Assembly (NCBI GenBank): GCA_035301545.1
Contig: DATGUA010000032.1
Coordinates: forward strand, 46,325 to 110,324
Length of the DNA: 64,000 nucleotides
DNA from: DATGUA01 sp035301545
GTDB lineage: Bacteria; Bacillota; Clostridia; Tissierellales; Tissierellaceae
Direction: 5' to 3'
The notes under the pieces were generated by a model. That model searched no databases. It was not told the origin of the DNA and saw only the letters and a list, made by a program, of their open reading frames with translations. The position numbers were made by a program, and so were the translations under genes. Shown in pieces: positions 50,197-59,238 of the stretch; position 1 is the first letter of the stretch; the number at the start of each line of letters is the position of its first letter.

Positions 50197-53100
50197 ATGA
50201 TTGAAAATAATAGATTTGTTCATTTACATGTTCATACAGAATTTAGTCTTTTAGACGGATCTATTAAAGTAAAAGATTTGATAAGAAGAACTAAGGAATT
50301 AGGCATGAATTCTATAGCTATTACAGATCATGGATCTATGTTCGGAATTATAGAATTTTATAAAGAGGCTAAAAAACAAGATATTAAACCTATATTAGGT
50401 TCTGAAATATATATGGCTTTAAATAAATATACAGATAAAGAGCCAAAAGATAAAAAACAATATCATTTAGTTTTATTAGCTGAGAATAATGTAGGATATA
50501 AAAATTTAATGAAGATAGTATCAGAAGCTTATGTGAATGGTTTCTATTATAAGCCGAGAGCTGATAAAGATATTCTTAAAAAATATAGTGAAGGAATAAT
50601 AGCTTTATCTGCCTGTCTAGGTGGAGAGGTACAACAATATTTGTTAGATAATAATTATGAAGGAGCAAAAAATGCTGCTATAGAAATGAGAGATATATTT
50701 GGAAAAGATAATTTCTTTTTAGAACTACAAAATCAAGGAATAGAAGAGCAAATAGATGTAAATAATAATTTAATTAAAATCAGCGAAGAAGTAGATATTC
50801 CTTTAATAGCAACAAATGATGTTCATTATTTAAAAAAAGAAGATGCTCAAGTACATGACATATTATTATGTATTCAAACAGGACGAACTGTAGATGAAAC
50901 TAATAGAATGAAAATGCCTACAGAAGAGTTTTATCTGAAATCTCCTGAGGAAATGGAAAGAATCTTTTCAAATAATAAAGAAGCATTAAGAAATACAGTA
51001 AAAATTGCTGATAGGTGTAATGTAGAATTAGAATTAGGAACACTACATTTACCACAGTATGATGTACCAGAAGATTATACAAATGAATCTTATTTAAGAG
51101 AGATAAGTTTAAATGGATTAAAAGAAAAGTATGGCGAGATTACTCCGGAAATTATGGAAAGATTTGAATATGAGTTTAATACTATATTAGATATGGGTTA
51201 TACTGACTACTTTTTAATTGTATGGGATTTTATTAAATTTGCTAAAGATAATGATATAATGGTAGGTCCTGGTAGAGGTTCAGCTGCTGGAAGTCTAGTA
51301 TCTTATGGATTGGATATAATAGATATTGACCCTTTAGAATATGGATTAATATTTGAAAGGTTTTTAAATCCTGAAAGAGTTACTATGCCTGATATAGATA
51401 TAGATTTTTGTTATGAAAGAAGAGAAGAAGTAATAGATTATGTAATAGAAAAATATGGTGCAGATAGAGTAGCTCAGATAGTAACCTTTGGTACTATGGC
51501 TGCTAGAGGATCTATAAGAGATGTAGGTAGAGCTATAAATATGCCTTATGGAGATGTAGATTCTATAGCAAAACAGATACCTACAGATTTAGGTATGACT
51601 ATAGAAAAGGCATTAGAGGTAAATCATACATTAAAAAGAGAATATGATAATAATTCTAATGTACAAAGATTAATAGATGTAGCTAAAGATGTAGAGGGAC
51701 TACCACGACATACTTCTACACATGCTGCAGGTGTTGTAATATCTAAAGAACCAGTTACAAATTATGTTCCACTTTTACGAAATGGTGAAGCTATAACTAC
51801 TCAATTTGATATGAATGAATTAGAAGAATTAGGTCTATTAAAGATGGACTTTCTAGGTCTAAGAACTCTTACTGTAATTAGGGATGCAATAGATTTAATT
51901 AAAGAAAACCATGGTAGAGAAGTAAATTTTAATAAATTCACTTATGATGACCCTAAAGTCCTAGAAATGTTTGCTAAAGCTGAAACTCTAGGTATATTTC
52001 AGTTTGAAAGTCCTGGAATGAGATCTTTCTTAAAAGAATTAAAATCTAATACATTTGAAGATCTTATAGCTGCTAACTCTTTATTTAGGCCAGGTCCTAT
52101 GAATCAGATTCCAACTTTTGTTGAACGTAAACATGATCCTAGTAAAATTACCTATATTCATCCTAAATTAGAAAATATACTAGATGTAACTTATGGATGT
52201 ATAGTATATCAAGAACAAGTAATGCAAATTGTTAGAGATATTGGTGGGTACTCTATGGGACAGGCAGATTTAGTCCGTCGGGCTATGGGTAAAATGCAAA
52301 TGGATGTTATGGAAGAAGAAAGGGAAAACTTTGTCCATGGCCAAGTAGATGAAGAAGGAAATGTCATCACTAAAGGTGCAATAAGAAATGGTGTAGATAA
52401 AGTATCTGCTAATAAAATATATGACTTAATGATTGATTTTGCAAACTATGCATTTAATAAATCTCATTCTGCTGCTTATGCAATTATAGCTTATAGGAGT
52501 GGATGGCTAAAGTACTATTATCCTGTAGAATTTATGGCAGCACAGATTTCATCTATAATGGGTGATACAAATTCTGTTTCTTTATATATTCAAGAATGTA
52601 AAAGACTTGGAATTGATATACTTCCCCCAGATATAAACAAGTCCTATCATAAGTTTACAGTATCTGAAGGAGATATTAGATTTGGTTTAACTGCAGTAAA
52701 AAATGTAGGAGTGAATCTAATATCTGCTATAATAGAAGCACGTAAGTCAGGAGAATTTACTAGTTTTGTAGATTTTGTAGAGAGAATAGAAAAGGTTAAT
52801 TCTAGTGTAATGAATAAAAGAGCAGTAGAAAGTTTAATTAAATGTGGAGCTATGGATAGTTTACCAGCAAATAGGGCCCAATTATTAGGAGTATATGAAA
52901 AGACTATAGAAGGTATACATGCAGATAGAAAAAGAAATGTAGAAGGACAATTTTCAATATTTGATAATATAGAGGAGAATAATAATAAAGATAATCTACC
53001 TGATTTAAAAGAGTTTCCTAAAAAAGCTTTATTATCAATGGAGAAAGAAATTTTGGGTATATATGTATCTGGACATCCTTTAGAACCATATAAAAAAGAG

Positions 53101-53670
53101 TTAGATGTATTGTCAAATATTACTACATCAGAAATATTTGTAGAATTAGAAGAAAGTGATGTTAATTTACAAAAAATAAGAGATGGTCAAAGAGTTAAGA
53201 TTGGTGGAATAATAATAGAGAAAAAGAATATGGTTACTAAAAATAATCATATGATGGCATTTATAAAAATTGAAGATATGTACGGTGCTATAGAATGTAT
53301 TGTATTTCCAAAAACTTATGAACAATATCAAGAATTTTTACATGAAGATGAAATTATAATTATAGAGGGTAAATTAAGTATATCTGAAGTAGAAGATCCT
53401 AAGATAATATGTGAAAAAATAATGACTTTAGATAAATATAAACTAGATAAATTATATATTAAACTTGCAAATAGTCAATCAGACAATATCTTTGAAAAAA
53501 TAAAACCTATATTATCAAGATATCCAGGAGATACCCCAGTATATCTGTATGTGGAGCGATCTAGAAAAAGTTTCGTAGCTGATAAATCATTGTGGGTAAA
53601 TGTAGAAGATAGTAATATTATAAGAGAACTAGAAACATTATTAGGTAATAATTCTATAAAATTATTATAA
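50197..53670 (+). CDS. dnaE: DNA polymerase III alpha subunit DnaE
   Basis: 1157 residues, normal for DnaE1-type. PHP domain at the N-terminus (HLHVHTEFSLLDGSIKV and ITDHGSMFG), polymerase domain with catalytic Asp pair in MPDIDIDFCYERR (near 399) and the later GPGRGSAAGSLV, helix-hairpin-helix region (about 830-900), and C-terminal OB fold (VKIGGIIIEKKNM, AFIKIEDMYGAIECIVFP). It copies DNA in the replisome; low-GC Firmicutes also carry PolC, so DnaE may extend primers. AAAGGAAATC precedes the ATG. It is followed by pfkA and pyk in the usual clostridial order. Confidence 0.98.
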   Translation: MIENNRFVHLHVHTEFSLLDGSIKVKDLIRRTKELGMNSIAITDHGSMFGIIEFYKEAKKQDIKPILGSEIYMALNKYTDKEPKDKKQYHLVLLAENNVGYKNLMKIVSEAYVNGFYYKPRADKDILKKYSEGIIALSACLGGEVQQYLLDNNYEGAKNAAIEMRDIFGKDNFFLELQNQGIEEQIDVNNNLIKISEEVDIPLIATNDVHYLKKEDAQVHDILLCIQTGRTVDETNRMKMPTEEFYLKSPEEMERIFSNNKEALRNTVKIADRCNVELELGTLHLPQYDVPEDYTNESYLREISLNGLKEKYGEITPEIMERFEYEFNTILDMGYTDYFLIVWDFIKFAKDNDIMVGPGRGSAAGSLVSYGLDIIDIDPLEYGLIFERFLNPERVTMPDIDIDFCYERREEVIDYVIEKYGADRVAQIVTFGTMAARGSIRDVGRAINMPYGDVDSIAKQIPTDLGMTIEKALEVNHTLKREYDNNSNVQRLIDVAKDVEGLPRHTSTHAAGVVISKEPVTNYVPLLRNGEAITTQFDMNELEELGLLKMDFLGLRTLTVIRDAIDLIKENHGREVNFNKFTYDDPKVLEMFAKAETLGIFQFESPGMRSFLKELKSNTFEDLIAANSLFRPGPMNQIPTFVERKHDPSKITYIHPKLENILDVTYGCIVYQEQVMQIVRDIGGYSMGQADLVRRAMGKMQMDVMEEERENFVHGQVDEEGNVITKGAIRNGVDKVSANKIYDLMIDFANYAFNKSHSAAYAIIAYRSGWLKYYYPVEFMAAQISSIMGDTNSVSLYIQECKRLGIDILPPDINKSYHKFTVSEGDIRFGLTAVKNVGVNLISAIIEARKSGEFTSFVDFVERIEKVNSSVMNKRAVESLIKCGAMDSLPANRAQLLGVYEKTIEGIHADRKRNVEGQFSIFDNIEENNNKDNLPDLKEFPKKALLSMEKEILGIYVSGHPLEPYKKELDVLSNITTSEIFVELEESDVNLQKIRDGQRVKIGGIIIEKKNMVTKNNHMMAFIKIEDMYGAIECIVFPKTYEQYQEFLHEDEIIIIEGKLSISEVEDPKIICEKIMTLDKYKLDKLYIKLANSQSDNIFEKIKPILSRYPGDTPVYLYVERSRKSFVADKSLWVNVEDSNIIRELETLLGNNSIKLL

Positions 53671-53761
53671 AAAAATTGGGTAAGACTTAGTATTAAAATA
53701 AATATAAAAACATATAAAATTAGTAGTAAGTCCTAAAATAAAAGGTTGATAGGAGGATTCC

Positions 53762-54721
53762 ATGAAAAATATAGCTATATTAACTAGTGGAGGTGATGCT
53801 CCAGGGATGAATGCTGCTATTAGGGCAGTAGTAAGAGCTAGTATATACAATGAAGTAGAAATTTTTGGAATTAAGGAAGGATATGCAGGGCTTTTAGATG
53901 GTAATATTGAAAAGATGAATTTATCTTCTGTGGCGGATATTATACATAGGGGAGGCACTATACTTCGAAGTAGTAGATCAGAAGAATTTAAAACAGAAAA
54001 AGGATTTAAGAAGGCTTTAAATGTTATAGAAACATTTAATATAGATGGACTTATAATATTAGGAGGGGATGGAAGTTTAAATGGTGCTAAGAAGCTATCA
54101 AATGCTGGTGTTCCTACAATAGGAATACCGTGTACTATAGACAATGACCTAGGGTATACAGATTATACTATAGGATTTTTTACCGCATTAGAAACAGTAG
54201 TAGAAGCTATAAGTAGAATCAGAGATACATCTACATCCCACGGGAGGGCTAATGTTATAGAAGTAATGGGAAGAAATTGTGGAGATATAGCATTGTATGC
54301 AGGTTTAGCAGGAGGAGCAGAAAGTATTATAGTACCTGAAGTAGATTTTGATATAAATGAAGTAGCACAAAAAGCAATTAATGGTAGAAATAGAGGTAAA
54401 TTACATCATATAATTATATTAGCAGAAGGTATAATTGATGCTTATGATGTGGCTAAAGAGTTGAAGGCAAGAGCTAGTATAGATACTAGAGTAACTATAT
54501 TAGGACATACCCAAAGAGGAGGAACACCTACTACCTTTGATAGAATACTTTCTAGCAAAATGGGAAGAAAAGCTGTAGAATTATTATTAGAAAAAGAATC
54601 GGGAAAGGCTCTAGGTATAAAATGTAATGAAATAGTAAATTTACCAATAGATAAAGCATTAAAAATTAAAAAAGAGTTTAATAAGGATATGTTTGAAACA
54701 GCAAAAATGTTATCAATTTAG
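53762..54721 (+). CDS. pfkA: ATP-dependent 6-phosphofructokinase
   Basis: 319 residues, the exact size of bacterial PfkA. It phosphorylates fructose-6-phosphate in the committed step of glycolysis. TSGGDAPGMNAAIRA at the N-terminus, ILGGDGSLNGA (ATP site; Gly at position 104-type residue favours ATP over PPi), and the catalytic PCTIDNDLGYTDYTIGFFTA with Asp127-equivalent are intact; the allosteric Arg region (GHTQRGGTPTTFDR) is present. AGGAGG precedes the ATG. pyk starts 11 bases after its stop, so the two are one operon. Confidence 0.97.
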   Translation: MKNIAILTSGGDAPGMNAAIRAVVRASIYNEVEIFGIKEGYAGLLDGNIEKMNLSSVADIIHRGGTILRSSRSEEFKTEKGFKKALNVIETFNIDGLIILGGDGSLNGAKKLSNAGVPTIGIPCTIDNDLGYTDYTIGFFTALETVVEAISRIRDTSTSHGRANVIEVMGRNCGDIALYAGLAGGAESIIVPEVDFDINEVAQKAINGRNRGKLHHIIILAEGIIDAYDVAKELKARASIDTRVTILGHTQRGGTPTTFDRILSSKMGRKAVELLLEKESGKALGIKCNEIVNLPIDKALKIKKEFNKDMFETAKMLSI

Positions 54722-54732
54722 GAGGAATTATT

Positions 54733-56490
54733 ATGAAAAAAACGAAGATTGTAGGGACTATAGGTCCAGCTTCTGAATCAGAAGAGGTTTTAAAAGATTT
54801 ATTTGAAAATGGGTTAAATGTATGTAGACTAAATTTTTCTCATGGAGATCATAGTGAACATAGAAAAAGGATAGATACTATTAAAAAGGTAAGAGAAGAA
54901 CTAGATCTACCTATAAGTATTATGTTAGATACTAAAGGACCTGAAATCAGATTAGGAAATTTTGAAGAAGGAATTATAGAATTAAAAGCAGGAGACAAAT
55001 TCACTTTAACAAATAGAGATGTTTTAGGTGATAAGTCCATTGTACATGTATCATATGAAGGGCTACCAAAAGATGTAAAAGAAGGGGACCTAATATTAAT
55101 AGATGATGGTCTAGTGGAGTTAAAGGTATTAGAAATTATTGATAATACAGATATAAAAACTGAAGCTTTAAATAATGGTAGATTAGAAAATCATAAAGGA
55201 GTAAATGTTCCAAATGTAGAAATAAATTTACCAGCAATTACAGAAAAAGATATAGAAGATATGTTATTTGGAATAGAAAATGAAGTTGATTTTATAGCAC
55301 CATCCTTTATTAGAAAAGCAGACGATGTTATGGAAATTAGAAAAATACTAGAAGATAATAATGGACATAACATAGGGATAATCCCTAAAATAGAGAATCA
55401 ACAGGGTGTTGATAATATAGATGAAATCTTAGAAGCTTCAGATGGAATGATGGTAGCTAGAGGAGATTTAGGTGTAGAAATAGAAACAGAAATTATGCCA
55501 TTAGTTCAAAAGGAATTAATAAGGGCTGCTAATGATTATGGTAAGCCTGTTATTACTGCAACACAAATGTTAGACTCTATGATAAGAAATCCTAGACCGA
55601 CTAGAGCAGAGGTAACAGATGTTGCAAATGCAATCCTAGATGGAACTAGTGCAATAATGTTATCAGGAGAAACAGCAGCAGGAAAATATCCTGTAAAAGC
55701 TGTAAAGACTATGTATGATATAGCTATAAAAACAGAAGAATCATTAAATTATGAAGAAATATTAAAAGAACAATCAAATAAAACAGAAATAAGTACGACA
55801 AATGCAATTGGACGAGCTACCTGTCATACAGCTCAAGATTTAGATGCTACAGCAATTGTAACTTCTACTTCCTCTGGATACACACCTAAGGTTATATCTA
55901 ATTTTAAGCCAGAATCTCCTATAATTGCAGTTGCAACTACAGATGAGGCTATGAGAAAATTATCCTTAGAATGGGGAGTATATCCTGTATTAGCTCCTAT
56001 GAGTAATACTACAGATGAAATGATTACAAATTCAGTAAATGCCACAATTAAATATGGATATGCTAAAGAAGGAGATTTAGTAGTAATTACTACTGGAATT
56101 CCAGCAGGGTTATCTGGATCTACTAATTTAATAAAGGCTCATACTATTGCTAAGATATTATTAAAAGGAACTGGAATTGGAAATCTTTCTATATCAGGAA
56201 AAGTATGTATAGCAAATAGTGAAAAGGAATTATCTGATAAGTTCAATGAAGGAGATATAATAATAGCTAGAAATACAGATAAAGATATGGTTAGATATAT
56301 GGCAGAAGCAGGAGCTATTGTAACAGAACATGGTGGCTTAACATCTCATGGGGCAATAGTAGGGCTAAATCTCCGAAAGCCAACTATAGTAGGAGCTAAA
56401 GATGCTACTAATATATTAAAAGATGGAGAATTAATTACAGTAGATGGAACTACAGGCCAGATCTATAAAGGAGAAGCTCGAATAATATAG
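54733..56490 (+). CDS. pyk: Pyruvate kinase with C-terminal PEP-utilising domain
   Basis: 585 residues, the long form. It makes pyruvate and ATP from PEP and ADP. The active-site signature IGIIPKIENQQGVDN (Lys and Glu, near 215) and GVEIETEIMPLVQK are intact, with MLDTKGPEIRLGNF in the N-terminal part. Beyond residue 475 lies the extra C-terminal domain (ISGKVCIAN...TEHGGLTSHGAIVGLN), which keeps the TSH motif of PEP-utilising mobile domains as in B. subtilis Pyk. Coupled with pfkA. About 60 bases downstream a weak hairpin (56548-56577) may be its terminator. Confidence 0.97.
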   Translation: MKKTKIVGTIGPASESEEVLKDLFENGLNVCRLNFSHGDHSEHRKRIDTIKKVREELDLPISIMLDTKGPEIRLGNFEEGIIELKAGDKFTLTNRDVLGDKSIVHVSYEGLPKDVKEGDLILIDDGLVELKVLEIIDNTDIKTEALNNGRLENHKGVNVPNVEINLPAITEKDIEDMLFGIENEVDFIAPSFIRKADDVMEIRKILEDNNGHNIGIIPKIENQQGVDNIDEILEASDGMMVARGDLGVEIETEIMPLVQKELIRAANDYGKPVITATQMLDSMIRNPRPTRAEVTDVANAILDGTSAIMLSGETAAGKYPVKAVKTMYDIAIKTEESLNYEEILKEQSNKTEISTTNAIGRATCHTAQDLDATAIVTSTSSGYTPKVISNFKPESPIIAVATTDEAMRKLSLEWGVYPVLAPMSNTTDEMITNSVNATIKYGYAKEGDLVVITTGIPAGLSGSTNLIKAHTIAKILLKGTGIGNLSISGKVCIANSEKELSDKFNEGDIIIARNTDKDMVRYMAEAGAIVTEHGGLTSHGAIVGLNLRKPTIVGAKDATNILKDGELITVDGTTGQIYKGEARII

Positions 56491-56595
56491 TGAAAAATTC
56501 ATGTATGTGTGTACTATAGAACATTTTTGGGTATAATTCATAATAGCATAAATCCTTTACGTTTTAAATAGGTTTATTTTTATTATGAAAGGAAA

Positions 56596-57270
56596 GTGAG
56601 ATATATGTTTAAGAAAAGATGGATATTACCTTTAATTCTAGTACTCGCATTAAGTTTAACAGCCTGTGCAGATAATCCACCAGAAGATGAAAATCCAATA
56701 AATCAGGAGGAAGATGAAGTAACTGATACTAATAATCAGAATAATAATCAAGACAATAATGATATAGAGAATGATGAAGACAATGATGATCAAGACAGTT
56801 TAACTCAAAATAATAATGAAGAAGATATAAGAACAGAATACGAATTAGGAAATATTTCAAAAGAAGATGCATATGATGCTTTTGTTGAAGAGTATCCAGG
56901 AATTAAAGTTCATAAAATAGAAATAGATGAAAGTGATGGAGACTATTTCTATAAGGTAAAAGGGTATGACGGTACAAAGAAATATAAAATTAAGATGAAT
57001 ATGAAGGATGGAGCAAAAAGTACAGAAGAAGAAAATGATAATGAGACTGAAAGAGAAGAAATAACTAAAGAACATCTAGAAAAGATAGAAGAACTTTTAG
57101 CAAAGACATTAGATGATGCTAGGGATGGTTATATGATAGACGAATGGGAATTAAAATCCAAAGATGAAGGATTTATATTTGAAGTAGAAATAATAGATGA
57201 GAACAAGGATAATGAACTAGAATATGAATATAATTTAGAATCTGGAGAGCTCTTAGAAATAGATGATTAA
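56596..57270 (+). CDS. Acidic lipoprotein with PepSY-like domains
   Basis: 224 residues; starts at GTG 56596 or ATG 56605. A signal segment ending in LALSLTAC gives a lipid anchor. It is followed by a linker of Asn, Asp, Glu and Gln (about 25-75) of low complexity. The rest has two repeats of the form ISKEDAYDAFVEEYPGIKVH...YKVKGYDGTKKYKIKMN and a second block (LEKIEELLAKTLDDARD, EWELKSKDEGFIFEVEIID) that match PepSY-type domains, which often inhibit proteases or sit outside the membrane. Function is unknown. Closed by a strong hairpin; not linked to pyk by close spacing. Confidence 0.8.
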   Translation: MRYMFKKRWILPLILVLALSLTACADNPPEDENPINQEEDEVTDTNNQNNNQDNNDIENDEDNDDQDSLTQNNNEEDIRTEYELGNISKEDAYDAFVEEYPGIKVHKIEIDESDGDYFYKVKGYDGTKKYKIKMNMKDGAKSTEEENDNETEREEITKEHLEKIEELLAKTLDDARDGYMIDEWELKSKDEGFIFEVEIIDENKDNELEYEYNLESGELLEIDD

Positions 57271-57278
57271 TCAAGAGT

Positions 57279-57314
57279 AATAAATGGATGTCCTATCTAG
57301 GACATCCATTTATT
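57279..57314 (+). terminator. Terminator after the lipoprotein gene
   Basis: Perfect 16-bp stem AATAAATGGATGTCCT (57279-57294) with its complement (57299-57314), loop ATCT. The U tract is short. Confidence 0.75.
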
Positions 57315-57395
57315 GTAAATACCTTGATGATATAATCTAATTGCTATAAAATAGATAAAAGGAATCAGAAAAACACATAAGAGAGGGGACTACAT

Positions 57396-58166
57396 ATGGG
57401 TGATTATATACAGTCTAATAGTATAATAGAAGAAAGAATAAGTATAAAAGGTATTCCAGCTATTTTATTTAGACAAAAAGAAGAAAATGAGTCAATACCT
57501 ACAATTATATTTTATCATGGATGGAGTTCAAAAAAAGAGTCTCAAAGAATACGAGGATTTCTGTTAGCTGCTGTTGGATATCAGGTAATAATACCAGATG
57601 CTATAAATCATGGAGAGCGTAACCCTTTAAATGATTATGAAAAAGTAGAAAATGTTGTAAAATATTTATGGGATACTATTTTTACTAATTTAGAAGAAGG
57701 AGATATTATAGTCGAAGAATTAATATCAAAATATAATACAGATCCAAACAGAATAGGTGTAATGGGACATTCTATGGGTGGGATGACAACTGCTGGGTTA
57801 TTTACCCATAATCCTAAAATAAAAACAGCAATAGTATTAAATGGATCCTGTGCATGGGAAGATCTAAATAATAGATTTAAAGAAAGATTAGATATGGATA
57901 TTGAGACAAAAGAATTAGATAATACAATAAATGAAATTGATCCAATGAGTAATTTAGATCTAATGGTTGATAGACCTATACTTTTACAAAATGGAGGTAG
58001 TGATGTAGTAGTGCCACCAGAAAGCCAGGAAAGATTTTATAATGAAATAATACCCTTATATGAAAATAGGGAAAAGATAAATTTTCTAAAATATACACAT
58101 CTAAATCATTTTGTAACTACTAATATGATGGAAGATAGTATAGCATGGCTTTATAAATATTTATAA
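57396..58166 (+). CDS. Alpha/beta hydrolase (prolyl-oligopeptidase-like esterase)
   Basis: 256 residues. The nucleophile elbow GHSMGG (IGVMGHSMGGMTTAG, near residue 125) and the oxyanion-type motif FYHGWSSKKESQRIRG (near 38) are visible. The Asp is likely in NGGSDVVVPPESQ (near 205) and the His in THLNHFVT (near 241), so the triad is complete. YitV/YtmA-type hydrolases have this layout. No signal peptide, so cytosolic. GAGAGGGG precedes the ATG. It stands alone; substrate unknown. Confidence 0.9.
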   Translation: MGDYIQSNSIIEERISIKGIPAILFRQKEENESIPTIIFYHGWSSKKESQRIRGFLLAAVGYQVIIPDAINHGERNPLNDYEKVENVVKYLWDTIFTNLEEGDIIVEELISKYNTDPNRIGVMGHSMGGMTTAGLFTHNPKIKTAIVLNGSCAWEDLNNRFKERLDMDIETKELDNTINEIDPMSNLDLMVDRPILLQNGGSDVVVPPESQERFYNEIIPLYENREKINFLKYTHLNHFVTTNMMEDSIAWLYKYL

Positions 58167-58196
58167 TATAATGTAAAGAGTATTGTTTTATAAAGG

Positions 58197-58230
58197 TCTT
58201 GTGATAGGGTAGATCTTGTGATAGGGTAGA
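58197..58230 (+). repeat. 17-bp perfect tandem duplication
   Basis: TCTTGTGATAGGGTAGA occurs at 58197-58213 and again immediately at 58214-58230, in the gap before the CvfB-like gene. It looks like a recent slippage or a doubled control site. Confidence 0.85.
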
Positions 58231-58260
58231 TAAGATAATAGATTTCGGAGATGATAGATA

Positions 58261-59097
58261 ATGATAGAATTAGGGGAAATACAAGAATTAATAATTAAAA
58301 GATTTACAAAACAAGGAGCTTATTTAAATGAAGAGATTGGGGAAGATGGGGATGTATTATTACCAAAGACACAAATCCCAAAAGACTCAAAAATTGGAGA
58401 TAAAGTAAAAGTTTTTATATATAAAGATTCTCAAAATAGAACAATAGCAACAAGAAAAAAACCAAAGATATCTTTAGGAGAATTAGGAAGATTACAAGTA
58501 GTAGATACTACTAAAATAGGAACATTTTTAGATTGGGGATTAGATAAAGACTTATTCTTACCATTTGCTGAAACGATAGGCTCAGTAGAAAGAGGAAAGG
58601 AATATCTTGTAGGAGTATATATTGATAGATCTAATAGAATATGTGCTACAATGAAGATAAAAGAGATGCTAGAAACTAATTCACCATACAAAGAGAATGA
58701 TATAGTGGAAGGTACTATTTATAGTATGAATAGGAATATAGGAGCATTTGTAGCTGTAGATAATAAATATGATGGTTTAATACCGAAAGAAGAAATTTTA
58801 GGTATACATGAAATTGGAGAACCAGTAGAAGTAAGAGTAAATAAGGTACTAGAAGATGGGAAATTAGATCTTAGCTTAAGACATAGATCATATATACAGA
58901 TGAATTTAGATGCTGATGTTATATTAGAAAAGATGAAATCACGAGGTGGAAGTTTAAACTTAAATAATAAAAGCTCACCAGAAGAGATTAGAGAAAGATT
59001 AAATATGAGTAAATCAGGATTTAAGAGAGCAGTTGGGAGATTATTAAAAGAAGATATGATCGAATTTACTAAAAATGGAATAAAATTAAAAGAATGA
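58261..59097 (+). CDS. S1 RNA-binding domain protein, CvfB-like
   Basis: 278 residues. It starts IELGEIQELIIKRFTKQGAYL, as in the CvfB family, with three S1-type OB domains (about 1-60, 65-135 and 145-215; e.g. DIVEGTIYSMNRNIGAFVAVDN) and a C-terminal winged helix (EEIRERLNMSKSGFKRAVGRLLKED). The S. aureus CvfB protein binds RNA and affects virulence gene expression. Here a translation or RNA-related role in the cytosol is the safest statement. CGGAGATGA precedes the ATG. Followed by a terminator. Confidence 0.92.
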   Translation: MIELGEIQELIIKRFTKQGAYLNEEIGEDGDVLLPKTQIPKDSKIGDKVKVFIYKDSQNRTIATRKKPKISLGELGRLQVVDTTKIGTFLDWGLDKDLFLPFAETIGSVERGKEYLVGVYIDRSNRICATMKIKEMLETNSPYKENDIVEGTIYSMNRNIGAFVAVDNKYDGLIPKEEILGIHEIGEPVEVRVNKVLEDGKLDLSLRHRSYIQMNLDADVILEKMKSRGGSLNLNNKSSPEEIRERLNMSKSGFKRAVGRLLKEDMIEFTKNGIKLKE

Positions 59098-59102
59098 TTT
59101 GT

Positions 59103-59138
59103 AAAATATGCCAGGGTTAAATCTTTGGTATATTTTTT
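59103..59138 (+). terminator. Rho-independent terminator
   Basis: AAAATATGCCA (59103-59113) pairs with TGGTATATTTT (59126-59136) with one G-T pair, then TT and TTG. Loop of 12 bases. Confidence 0.75.
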
Positions 59139-59238
59139 GTTTACATATTTCTAGTAATATAATATTATAGGTATAAATATATGGATAATAAGATAAGGAG
59201 GGAATTATTATAAAAAATTAAAATTATAGGAGGAAGAA

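Noticed and set aside
53671..53761. Terminator between dnaE and pfkA
   Set aside because: GACTTA and TAAGTC pair only over six bases with a long loop and no T run.
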